The notes beneath the pieces are model-generated. The model was not told the DNA's origin, did not search any database, and was given only the letters and a program-made list of their open reading frames with translations. Below are positions 27,831-34,999 of a DNA stretch of 64,000 bases, piece after piece; the first letter of the stretch is position 1; every line of letters starts with the position of its first letter. The DNA lies in the NCBI GenBank assembly GCA_023382435.1, contig JAHDVS010000010.1, positions 18,115 through 82,114 of the forward strand, written 5' to 3'. The DNA comes from Thermoleophilia bacterium (GTDB taxonomy: Bacteria > Actinomycetota > Thermoleophilia > Gaiellales > Gaiellaceae). Both the position numbers and the translations under genes were made by a program.

Positions 27831-28898
27831 TCAGGCGGCCGCCGTCGCGAGCCCGAGCTCGCGGCGGAGCCCGACGAACAGCGCTTGGAGCGCCAGCGCC
27901 GGGCTCACGTTGAGCTGGAAGGTGCGACGTGCGGCTGAGACCGCCTCGGCCGCCCGGGCCGACGCGGCAACTCCGACCCGCTCGCCGTCTGCCTCGAGCT
28001 CGGGGAGCCGGTCGGCGTTCAGGGCGGCCGCAGCCGCGCCGACAGCGGCTGCGAGCACGTCGCGATACCACGCGGCGAGCAGGTCGAGCGCCTCCCCGAT
28101 CTCCTCGCGCTCGACCCCGCGGGCGACCCGCTTTCCCCGCTGCTCGCGCTCCCTGGCCGTCCCTTCCGCCCCCTCGGCGTCCCGCTCGGCCGCGCGGGCT
28201 CCGGCGGCGCTGGCGAAGCCGAGCACGACCGCCGCGGCCGCGGCCGGGTCGAAGTCCTCGTCCAGGTAGACGGTGCGGGCGAGGTCGAGCAGTCGGCTGC
28301 GCTGCGCGGCCGCGTCCGGGTCGAGCAGGCGCTCGGCACGATCGAGACGGCCCGCGGCGACCCTGGAGATGGCGGCCTGTTCCGCGGCCCCGAGGTCGGG
28401 GCGACGCGCCGCCACGTGAGCCGCGAGAGCCCGCAGCGAGAGGCGCCGGAACGGGACCGGCTGGCAGCGGGAGCGGATCGTCTCCGGCAGCCTCCGGGCC
28501 TGCGCGGCAACGAGCACGATCACCGCGTAGGGCGGCGGCTCCTCGAGGTCCTTCAGCAGGGCATCGGCGGCGTCCTCGTTCATGAGGTCAGCCCCCAGGA
28601 TCAGGTAGACGCGCCGTGACGCCTCGAACGGACGCATGTGCAGGTCGTGGCGCAACTCGCGGATCGCGTCGATGCGGATCTGGTCGCCGAGCGGCTCGAG
28701 CACGTAGAGGTCGGGATGGACGCCCCGCTCGACCCGGCCCGGATCGCCGAGGATGTCGCCCGCGAACGCGAGCGCGTAGCTCCGCTTGCCGACGCCGCTC
28801 GGGCCGTGAAAGAGGTAGGCGTGCGCGGGGCTGTCGGCAAGCGCCGCCTCGAGCAGCCGCTTCGCCTCGTGCTGCTCAGGCAAGCGCTCGAAGCTCAT
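27831..28898 (-). CDS. holB: DNA polymerase III delta' subunit
   Basis: 355-residue clamp-loader subunit. The ATPase-like N-terminus shows FHGPSGVGKRSYALAFA; EDAADALLKDLEEPP and RSRCQPVPFRRLS are typical of the delta'/gamma family. The usual zinc-binding Cys cluster after Walker A is absent: the segment ILGDPGRVERGVHPDL has no cysteines. It overlaps tmk by 23 bp and precedes ricT, so the three genes form one transcript. Confidence 0.9.
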   Translation of the reverse strand: MSFERLPEQHEAKRLLEAALADSPAHAYLFHGPSGVGKRSYALAFAGDILGDPGRVERGVHPDLYVLEPLGDQIRIDAIRELRHDLHMRPFEASRRVYLILGADLMNEDAADALLKDLEEPPPYAVIVLVAAQARRLPETIRSRCQPVPFRRLSLRALAAHVAARRPDLGAAEQAAISRVAAGRLDRAERLLDPDAAAQRSRLLDLARTVYLDEDFDPAAAAAVVLGFASAAGARAAERDAEGAEGTAREREQRGKRVARGVEREEIGEALDLLAAWYRDVLAAAVGAAAAALNADRLPELEADGERVGVAASARAAEAVSAARRTFQLNVSPALALQALFVGLRRELGLATAAA

Positions 28899-29472
28899 CC
28901 CTGATCGCCCGCGCGAGCTGCGTCGGCGCGAGCCCGCCGTCGAGCATCGTGATCCTGGCCGGAAGTGCCGCTGCGAGCTCCCGGTAGGCCCGATCGACCC
29001 GCTCGAGGAACGCGAGCCCTTCCCGCTCGATCCGGTCAGGTCGACCGGTGGCGCGCCCTGCGGACTCGGCCGGCGGGACGAGCAGGAGGAACGTTCGATC
29101 CGGCAGCAGGCTGCCGAGGGCCGGGGCGTTCAGCTCCAGCACCGCGTCCAGCCCGAGCCCGCGGGCGAGCCCCTGGTAGGCGAGTGAGGAGTCGATGAAC
29201 CGGTCGCAGACGACGTCCGCGCCACGGTCGAGCGCGGGCCGGATCACGTCCGCGACGAGCTGGGCGCGGGCGGCGGCAAACAGAGCCGCCTCGGCGAACG
29301 GAACGATCTCCCCGTCGCCGAGCAGGAGGCCCCGGATCCTCTCGCCGAGCGGCGTCCCGCCGGGCTCGCGCGTCTCGACGACCTCCCGCCCCTCCGCGCG
29401 CAGCACCGCCGCGAGCAGCGCCGCCTGCGTCGACTTGCCGGAGCCGTCGATCCCCTCGAACGTGACGAACAC
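28876..29472 (-). CDS. tmk: Thymidylate kinase
   Basis: Phosphorylates dTMP to dTDP. 198 residues with the P-loop FEGIDGSGKSTQ at residue 5, the TREPGGTPLGERIR segment and the DRFIDSSLAYQG motif. Downstream of ThyX in the dTTP pathway. The GTG start at 29472 has TACACT (29484..29479) 6 nt upstream, indicating a leaderless transcript for tmk-holB-ricT. Confidence 0.93.
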   Translation of the reverse strand: MFVTFEGIDGSGKSTQAALLAAVLRAEGREVVETREPGGTPLGERIRGLLLGDGEIVPFAEAALFAAARAQLVADVIRPALDRGADVVCDRFIDSSLAYQGLARGLGLDAVLELNAPALGSLLPDRTFLLLVPPAESAGRATGRPDRIEREGLAFLERVDRAYRELAAALPARITMLDGGLAPTQLARAIRDELRALA

Positions 29473-29478
29473 GGCCCC

Positions 29479-29484
29479 AGTGTA
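29479..29484 (-). promoter_or_regulatory. -10 box, leaderless tmk operon start
   Basis: TACACT on the minus strand, 6 nt before GTG 29472. Confidence 0.45.
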
Positions 29485-29543
29485 GGCGCACCAGGGCGCC
29501 GGCGATACCCGGCCCGAACGGTCATGCCTCCGCGCTACCCAGA

Positions 29544-29651
29544 CGGGGTCAGACCCCTGCTTTGGATTGCGAGATGTCTGCGCGCCAGCCGGTTCACCAG
29601 CGGCGTGACACGCAGGATCTCAGTCGTGCCCTATCAAGGGGTCTGACCCCG
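29544..29651. repeat. REPIN-like element with 15-bp inverted ends
   Basis: CGGGGTCAGACCCCT at 29544-29558 recurs as its exact reverse complement at 29637-29651. Each end is itself a near-palindrome (GGGGTCAGACCCC). The interior shows weaker arm pairing (GCGAGATGTCTGCG against CGCAGGATCTCAGT). This two-inverted-REP layout in the 190-bp gap between tmk and the hemerythrin gene resembles REPIN elements mobilised by RAYT transposases; no transposase gene is in the window. Confidence 0.55.
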
Positions 29652-29663
29652 GCGAGGGCGCAG

Positions 29664-30095
29664 TCAGGGGAGTCGGCGCGACGCCCACTCGGCGCCGAGG
29701 CGCTCGAGCTCGCCCGCGTCGAGCACGTTCTCGGCCATCGGATAGAGCACCTGCTCCTCCTTGGCGAAGTGATCGCGCGCGAGCTGGGCGAGGCGGGTCG
29801 CGATCGTCCGGCCCTCGGTCGGACCCTCCACCTCCTGGAGGCGCTCGAGCACACCCTCGATCTCGTCATGCTCGAGCCGCATCACCGCGAGCGGGCCCAT
29901 CTCGCCGCCAATCTGCTCCTCGAGCGGCACGAACAGGAGCTCGTCCTCGATCCGAGCGTGCGAGGCCAACCCGGCCGCCAGGATCGCCGCGGCCGCGCGC
30001 ATCTCCTCCGCGGTGGCGAAGGACGCCTCGGCGATCCGATCGAGCCCCGGGTAGATGACCGCGTGCTCGCCGAGCAGAGCGTCGGTGATCTTCAC
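29664..30095 (-). CDS. Hemerythrin-like (HHE) protein
   Basis: 143-residue four-helix protein. Iron-ligand His/Glu residues are arranged as in hemerythrin domains: LLGEHAVIYPGL, SHARIEDELLFVPLEE, RLEHDEIEGVLE and HFAKEEQVLYPMAE. It should bind a di-iron centre that senses, carries or scavenges O2 or NO. The GTG start overlaps the stop of the BadH-like dehydrogenase by 4 nt (GTGA). It is the last gene of the benzoyl-CoA reductase operon, whose reductase is expected to be oxygen-sensitive, so a protective role is plausible but inferred. Confidence 0.82.
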   Translation of the reverse strand: MKITDALLGEHAVIYPGLDRIAEASFATAEEMRAAAAILAAGLASHARIEDELLFVPLEEQIGGEMGPLAVMRLEHDEIEGVLERLQEVEGPTEGRTIATRLAQLARDHFAKEEQVLYPMAENVLDAGELERLGAEWASRRLP

Positions 30096-30838
30096 ACCAT
30101 CACCAGCCCGCCGCCGACCGACAGCGTCTCGCCGGTCGTGAACGAGGCGCGGCTCGAGGCGAGGAACAGTGCCGCCTCTGCCACCTCCTCCGGCCGCGCA
30201 AGCCGCCTGAGCGGCGTCGCGGCGACGATCGCGTCGATCAGCTTCTCGTTCCCGTCGGCGATCATCCCCCGCAGGAGCGGCGTGTCGGTGAGACCAGGAG
30301 CGACCACGTTCACACGGATACCGTACCTGGCGACCTCGCGCGCGAGCGCCTTCGAGAACGCGATCACGGCCCCCTTCGTACCCGAGTAGACGGCCTCGCC
30401 CGACGAGCCCGCCCTCCCGGCCTCGGAGGCGACGTTGACGATCGCCCCGCCGCCGCGCTCGATCAGGTGCGGCAGCGCCCCGTGCGTGACCGCGAGCAGC
30501 CCGCGGTAGTTGATGCCGATCACCCGGTCCCAGTGCGCCTCGTCCGTCTTCGCGAACGGCATGATCCGGTCCCAGCCGGCTGCGTTGACGACGACGTCGA
30601 GGCCGCCAAGCTCGGACGCGGCGCGTTCGACGCCGGCGCGCACGCTGACCGCGTCGGTCACGTCCATCCCGACAGCGACGGCGCCGCCGCCGGCCTCGGC
30701 TGCCGCCGCCTCCGCGCCGGCCACGTTCAGGTCGCAGATGGCGACGCGCGCCCCCGCGGCCGCGAACGCGAGCGCGGTCGCGCGGCCGATGCCGCTCGCG
30801 GCACCTGTGACGAGCGCCGCTCGATCCTGGAACTCCAC
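30092..30838 (-). CDS. SDR dehydrogenase, BadH-like
   Basis: 248-residue NAD(P)-dependent dehydrogenase. TGAASGIGRATAL is the cofactor motif, VNVASEAGRAGSSGEAVYSGTKGAV holds the Ser-Tyr-Lys site, and GETLSVGGGLVMV ends the fold. The segment VNAAGWDRIMPFAKTDEAHW closely resembles 2-hydroxycyclohexanecarboxyl-CoA dehydrogenase (BadH) of Rhodopseudomonas as I recall it, so oxidation of an alicyclic hydroxyacyl-CoA is the best guess. GTG start with GGGAGGAG upstream. It follows the CoA-transferase-like pair and is coupled to the hemerythrin gene. Confidence 0.78.
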   Translation of the reverse strand: MEFQDRAALVTGAASGIGRATALAFAAAGARVAICDLNVAGAEAAAAEAGGGAVAVGMDVTDAVSVRAGVERAASELGGLDVVVNAAGWDRIMPFAKTDEAHWDRVIGINYRGLLAVTHGALPHLIERGGGAIVNVASEAGRAGSSGEAVYSGTKGAVIAFSKALAREVARYGIRVNVVAPGLTDTPLLRGMIADGNEKLIDAIVAATPLRRLARPEEVAEAALFLASSRASFTTGETLSVGGGLVMV

Positions 30839-30864
30839 CTCGGTCTCCTCCCTCTTCGTCCCTC

Positions 30865-30902
30865 CCGGACATGTCCCGGGGCCTGGCCCCCGGACATGTC
30901 CG
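30865..30902. repeat. 38-bp near-palindromic repeat inside operon
   Basis: Arms CGGACATGTCCCGGGGCC and GGCCCCCGGACATGTCCG pair at 17 of 18 positions around a single T. Each arm contains the 10-bp palindrome GGACATGTCC. It lies in the 74-bp gap between the CoA-transferase-like B gene and the BadH-like gene, the only sizeable gap in the operon, and could be an attenuating hairpin, an mRNA-processing site or a REP-type repeat. Confidence 0.6.
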
Positions 30903-30912
30903 CCACGGTCAG

Positions 30913-31635
30913 TCAGGCCAGGACCCCCGCCGGGTCGAGCCGCGCCAACACCGCCAGCTCCGCGGCCGTCGGCGGCGGCGTCTCCGGCACCGGCTCCGGC
31001 ACCGGCAGCTCGAAGCCCGTCCGGGCGCGCACCTCGTCCGCGCTGACGCCGGGGTGGACGCTTGCGAGCCGCAGCCGCCGCGTCCCCGGGTCGGGCTCCA
31101 TGGTGGCGAGCGGGGTCACGACCAGTGCGACCGTGTCTCCCGCGCCGCTGACGAAGTCGACGCGCTCGACGAACGTGCGCGGATTATGGGCGAGCGTGAA
31201 GATCACCGTGCGGCCGACCGCGGGCAGGAACGGCAGGCCGACCGACCCGGGCCCGCGCAGCTTCGGACGCGCGGGGTCGCCGACGCCGACGAGGTTGCAG
31301 TTGCCACTGGCGTCGATCTGGAGGCCGCCCGCGCAGAAGACGTCGAGCGCGCCGCCACGGCCCTCGAGCAGCACCACCTCGTGTAGCGGCAACGTCACGG
31401 GCCCGCCGCGCAGCTCGGGATCGCAGGACTGCGAGAGCAGCCCCGCGGGCGCCGGGTTGACGGTGCCGCTCCCGCCGACGACGTACGAGAGCGAGGGGGC
31501 GTGCAGCGCCTTCGCCAGACGGCAGGCGGCGAGCGGCAGCGCCGGAACGGCGCCCATCACGACCACCTCGCCGTCGCGAAACGCGCGCGCCAGCACGCAC
31601 GCCATCAGCTGCTGCGGGCTGTAGGGCGCGCTCAC
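30913..31635 (-). CDS. CoA-transferase-fold subunit B, IpdB-like (catalytic Glu absent)
   Basis: 240-residue protein of the glutaconate CoA-transferase beta family: GDPARPKLRGPGSVGLPFLP, then FVERVDFVSGAG and the end LASVHPGVSADEVRARTGFEL. In true class I CoA transferases a Glu at the equivalent of residue 54 (VESG context) carries the CoA thioester; here the segment is SYVVGGSGTVN, with Gly at that place. IpdAB of mycobacteria, a ring-cleaving hydrolase, is a CoA-transferase-fold enzyme without transferase activity. A C-C hydrolase role on a cyclic beta-ketoacyl-CoA is inferred. Overlaps subunit A by 4 nt. Confidence 0.75.
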   Translation of the reverse strand: MSAPYSPQQLMACVLARAFRDGEVVVMGAVPALPLAACRLAKALHAPSLSYVVGGSGTVNPAPAGLLSQSCDPELRGGPVTLPLHEVVLLEGRGGALDVFCAGGLQIDASGNCNLVGVGDPARPKLRGPGSVGLPFLPAVGRTVIFTLAHNPRTFVERVDFVSGAGDTVALVVTPLATMEPDPGTRRLRLASVHPGVSADEVRARTGFELPVPEPVPETPPPTAAELAVLARLDPAGVLA

Positions 31636-32402
31636 AACCTGGCCTCCTCGAGGTAGGCGCGCAGCGCCGCCTCGTCGCGCGGGTAGAACCCGGGCGAGGC
31701 GGTCGGGGCGCAGCCGCCCGGGGCCACGACCACGGCGGAGACGAGGAACGCGGGCAGCGTCGTGCCCGCCTCGCGAGCCGCGATCGACTCGACGGGAACG
31801 AGGCGCTCGACCTGGACGACGAGAGCGCGCGCGGCAAGCGCCATCACCCGGTCGGTGAACGGGACGCGCCCGAACGCGACGTTCCCCTCCTCGTCGGCCT
31901 CCGCGCAGGCGATCAGGGCGACGTCAGGGCGCAGCGCGCGGATCGCCCAGCAGCGCTCCCCCGTGAACGGATCCTCGACCTCCCGGTACAGCTCCGGGCA
32001 GGAGCGGGGCACGTCGCTGCGCCCGATCGCCGGCGGCAGCGGCACGAACGGCAGCCCGCCCGCGCCGGCGTAGAGCGCGTGCGTCAGCCCGCCCTCGTCC
32101 GACTCGAGCAGGCGGATCGTCCCCTCCTCGACGGCGCGGCGGAATCGTGGCGCGAGGCCGAGATCCTCGAAGCCGACGTAGGGTGCGACCAGCTCCTCGA
32201 CGAGCCCCTCGCCGATCAGGAGGTCGGCCTGGATCGACGTCGAGGGGCTCGTCACGAGCCGCCCGATCCCGACGCGCTGGCGCGCGAGCTCGCGCACGAG
32301 CGCCATCGGTGCCGCCGTCGCGTGCATCCCACCGACGGCCACGACGCCGCCGGCCGGAACGAGCCCGGCGACCGCCCGCTCGGGGTCGAGGAAGCGGGTC
32401 AA
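31632..32402 (-). CDS. CoA-transferase-fold subunit A, IpdA-like
   Basis: 256-residue alpha subunit of the same family: DPERAVAGLVPAGGVVAVGG at the start, YVGFEDLGLAPRFRRAVEEG near residue 90, GGLPFVPLPPAIGRSDV and ALRPDVALIACAEADEEGNV. The start is a TTG (32402) whose last bases form the stop of the upstream BamA-like gene (TTGA), so translation is coupled. Works as a heteromer with the next gene. Alternatives are an ordinary acyl-CoA:carboxylate CoA transferase, but its partner lacks the expected catalytic Glu. Confidence 0.75.
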   Translation of the reverse strand: MTRFLDPERAVAGLVPAGGVVAVGGMHATAAPMALVRELARQRVGIGRLVTSPSTSIQADLLIGEGLVEELVAPYVGFEDLGLAPRFRRAVEEGTIRLLESDEGGLTHALYAGAGGLPFVPLPPAIGRSDVPRSCPELYREVEDPFTGERCWAIRALRPDVALIACAEADEEGNVAFGRVPFTDRVMALAARALVVQVERLVPVESIAAREAGTTLPAFLVSAVVVAPGGCAPTASPGFYPRDEAALRAYLEEARL

Positions 32403-33364
32403 AGCTCGGCGCCGCAGGCCCCGCAGAACGCCATGCCCTCGGGCAGGCCTTTCGCGCCGCACGCGCCGCACTCGAGCACGGGCGGGCCCCACACGAATTC
32501 GGAGGAGCCGCCGTCGCGGGCCAGCTCGCGCAGGCGCCGGTAGCCGGGCTCTCGCTTCTCGACGAACGCGGTCATACCCTCCCACGGCTCGTAGCTCGCG
32601 AAGTGCAAGGCCAGCCACTCGCGGGCGTGGCCGATCGTGCCATGCCAGGCGAGATCCTTCCAGAAGTTGACCTGCTGGCGCGTGTAGCGCAGGCACTCGG
32701 GGAACTTGTCGATCAACTTCTCGCACAGCCCGTCCACGCACGCGTCGAGCTCGTCCCGCGGCACGACCCGGTTCACGAGCCCCCATTCGAGCGCCTGCTG
32801 CGCCGTGATCGGCTCGCACATGAGCAGCATCTCCCGAGCGCGGCGATCGCCGACCATGATCGGCAGCCACTGGGTGGCGCCGCCGGCGGCGACCGAGCCC
32901 ACGCGCGTGCCGACCTGGCGGATCGTGATCTCGTCCACTGCCACGGCGAGGTCGCACGCCATGTTCCACTCGTTGCCGCCGCCGGCGACGATCCCGTTCA
33001 GGCGGGCGATCGTCGGCTTGCCGAGGTTGCGCAACGCCTCGTGGGCCTCCGCGAACAGGCCCATGTACTTCCAGTAGTCGCGCGGCCGCCGCGTGTACTC
33101 GCCCGCGTACTCCTTGACGTCGCCGCCGGTGCAGAACGCCTTCTCGCCGGCGCCGGTGAGGACGAGCACCGCGACTCCGTCGTCGTGGGCGGCGTCGCGG
33201 AACGCCTCCCGCAGCTCGTTCAGCGTGTGCGTCGTGTAGGCGTTGTAGGCGTGCGGCCGGTTGATCGTCACCCGCGCGACCCAGTCTCGCTTCTCGTAGA
33301 CGATGTCGGCGAAGCCGAAGTCCTCCGGCGGGCGTCCGGCGAACGGGCGTCCAGCCTCATCCAT
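32399..33364 (-). CDS. BamA-like crotonase-fold hydrolase with C-terminal zinc ribbon
   Basis: 321-residue protein. YNAYTTHTLNELREAF, TGAGEKAFCTGGDVKEYAGE, NGIVAGGGNEWNMACDLAVA and SVAAGGATQWLPIMVGDRRA follow 6-oxocyclohex-1-ene-1-carbonyl-CoA hydrolase (BamA/Oah), the ring-opening enzyme of anaerobic benzoyl-CoA breakdown. It is shorter than BamA (about 375-380): the insertion after the VVP segment is missing. The last 23 residues add a zinc ribbon with Cys 299, 302, 314 and 317. Follows bcrD by 14 bp with a GGAGAG site. A dienoyl-CoA hydratase of related fold is the alternative. Confidence 0.8.
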   Translation of the reverse strand: MDEAGRPFAGRPPEDFGFADIVYEKRDWVARVTINRPHAYNAYTTHTLNELREAFRDAAHDDGVAVLVLTGAGEKAFCTGGDVKEYAGEYTRRPRDYWKYMGLFAEAHEALRNLGKPTIARLNGIVAGGGNEWNMACDLAVAVDEITIRQVGTRVGSVAAGGATQWLPIMVGDRRAREMLLMCEPITAQQALEWGLVNRVVPRDELDACVDGLCEKLIDKFPECLRYTRQQVNFWKDLAWHGTIGHAREWLALHFASYEPWEGMTAFVEKREPGYRRLRELARDGGSSEFVWGPPVLECGACGAKGLPEGMAFCGACGAEL

Positions 33365-33378
33365 GCGACTCTCCTCTC

Positions 33379-34182
33379 TCAGGCGACCTGGGCGAGCTTG
33401 CGCTGCCGCCGGGCGGCGAGCAGGGCGGCGCCGATCGCCCCGGCGAAGACGCCGAGGTCGTCGTCGCCGACCAGGAACGTGCAGTCGAGCATCGACTCGA
33501 GCTCGCGCTTCATCAGGGGCACGCGCGTGAGGCCCCCGGTGAGGGCGAACTCCGGCTCGGGCTTGACCCGCTTGACCAGCTGGCCGGCCCGCCCGGCGAG
33601 GGCGACGACGGCGCCGCCGCAGATGTCCTCCGCGCTGCGCCCGCCGGCGAGGTGGTTGATCACCTCGGACTCGGCGAAGACGGTGCAGACGCTCGAGACC
33701 TCGGCCGGGTCGATCGCGTCGTCGGCGAGCCGGGGGATGTCCACGGCCTCGAAGCCCATGTAGCGGACGGTCTTCTCGAGGAACGCCCCCGAGCCGGCCG
33801 CGCACTTGTCGTTGAGACGGAACGCCCTGACGCGCCCGGTCTCGTCGAGGCGGATCGCCTTCGCGGTCTGGCCGCCGATGTCGAGCACGGTGCGGACGGT
33901 CGGGAAGACCGTGTGCACGGCCCAGGCGTGGCAGGTCAGCTCGGTGACCGCGAGGTCGCGGAACGGCACCTGGTAGCGGCCGCTGCCGGTCGCCGCGATG
34001 TAGCCGGCCGCCTCGCGGGACAGCCCGCCGGCGAGCAGCGCCTCGGCCAGCGCCCGCTCGCCCGCGCGTGCAAAGTTGTAGCCCGTCGGACACGAGGCGC
34101 GGGCGACGACCGCGCCGTCCGCGTCCGCGAGGACGGCCTTCGTGTAGGCCGACCCGACGTCGATCCCGGCCGTCAGGCTCAT
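33379..34182 (-). CDS. bcrD: Benzoyl-CoA reductase ATPase subunit D
   Basis: 267-residue ASKHA-fold ATPase (BcrD/BadG type). GIDVGSAYTKAVLAD is the phosphate-1 loop and TVLDIGGQTAKAI phosphate 2. Cysteines in NDKCAAGSGAFLE and SSVCTVFAESEVINH should ligate the [4Fe-4S] cluster shared with subunit A. The end FAGAIGAALLAARRQRKLA matches BcrD closely. ATP hydrolysis here drives low-potential electrons into the B/C subunits. ATGA overlap with bcrA. Confidence 0.87.
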   Translation of the reverse strand: MSLTAGIDVGSAYTKAVLADADGAVVARASCPTGYNFARAGERALAEALLAGGLSREAAGYIAATGSGRYQVPFRDLAVTELTCHAWAVHTVFPTVRTVLDIGGQTAKAIRLDETGRVRAFRLNDKCAAGSGAFLEKTVRYMGFEAVDIPRLADDAIDPAEVSSVCTVFAESEVINHLAGGRSAEDICGGAVVALAGRAGQLVKRVKPEPEFALTGGLTRVPLMKRELESMLDCTFLVGDDDLGVFAGAIGAALLAARRQRKLAQVA

Positions 34183-34994
34183 GGCAGCACACCTCCCGAA
34201 GCGCCGGCCGCGGCCCGCGTGAGCGCCCGGTCGAGCGCGTAGAGCGAGGCGCCGATCGCGCCGCAGTAGTGCGACTCCTCGCTGACGTTGATCGGGCAGT
34301 CCGTCAGCTCCTCGAGCAGCTTGACCATGGCCGCGTTGCGCGAGACGCCACCCGTGAACGTGATCTCCGGCTCGATCCCGACCCGGCGCAGCAGCGAGAC
34401 CGAGCGGGAGGCGATCGCGACGTGGACGCCGAGCAGCACGTCCTCCATCTTGCGCCCGAGCGCCAGCCAGCCGAGGATCTCGGACTCCGCGAACACGGTG
34501 CAGGTGGTGGTCATCTTGACCGGGTTCTTTGCGGTCAGGGCGAGCGGCCCCAGGTCTCCGAGCGGCAGCTCGAGCGCCTGGGAGGCCGCGCCGAGGAAGC
34601 GACCGGTCCCGGCCGAGCATTTGTCGTTCATGCAGAAGTCGAGCACTTGGCCGTCCCCGCCGACCCGGATCGCTTTCGTGTCCTGGCCGCCGACGTCGAG
34701 GACGCTCGTCGTGTTCGGGAACAGGAAGACGGCGCCCCGCGCGTGGCAGGAGATCTCCGTCACCTGCGTCTCCCCGAACTCGACCCGGTAGCGGCCGTAG
34801 CCGGTGCCGACGACCGAGGCGACGTCGCGCTCCTCCGCCCCCGCGTCGACCACGGCGAGGCTGAACGCCTCCTGCGCCGCCTCGGTCAGGCGCGCGCCCG
34901 TCTCGATCAGCGAACGCCCCACCACTTTCGGCTCGCCGTCCATGACGACCGCCTTTGTCTGTGTGGAGCCGACATCGACCCCTGCGACCAGCAC
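34179..34994 (-). CDS. bcrA: Benzoyl-CoA reductase ATPase subunit A
   Basis: 271-residue ASKHA-fold ATPase (BcrA/BadF type). GVDVGSTQTKAVVMDG, TSVLDVGGQDTKAIRVG, the cluster Cys in MNDKCSAGTGRFLG and in TTTCTVFAESEILG, and TFTGGVSRNAAMVKLLE are visible. It is much shorter than the Thauera subunit, closer to the short ATPases of the Azoarcus type. The GTG at 34994 is preferred because AGGAGGTGA, a full anti-Shine-Dalgarno match, ends 5 nt upstream; GTG 35003, overlapping the bcrB stop, is the alternative. Confidence 0.87.
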   Translation of the reverse strand: MLVAGVDVGSTQTKAVVMDGEPKVVGRSLIETGARLTEAAQEAFSLAVVDAGAEERDVASVVGTGYGRYRVEFGETQVTEISCHARGAVFLFPNTTSVLDVGGQDTKAIRVGGDGQVLDFCMNDKCSAGTGRFLGAASQALELPLGDLGPLALTAKNPVKMTTTCTVFAESEILGWLALGRKMEDVLLGVHVAIASRSVSLLRRVGIEPEITFTGGVSRNAAMVKLLEELTDCPINVSEESHYCGAIGASLYALDRALTRAAAGASGGVLP

Positions 34995-34999
34995 TCCGC

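Noticed and set aside
29562..30389. Plus-strand 275-residue frame starting inside the REPIN-like element
   Set aside because: It is antisense to the hemerythrin and BadH-like genes and has no domain signal.
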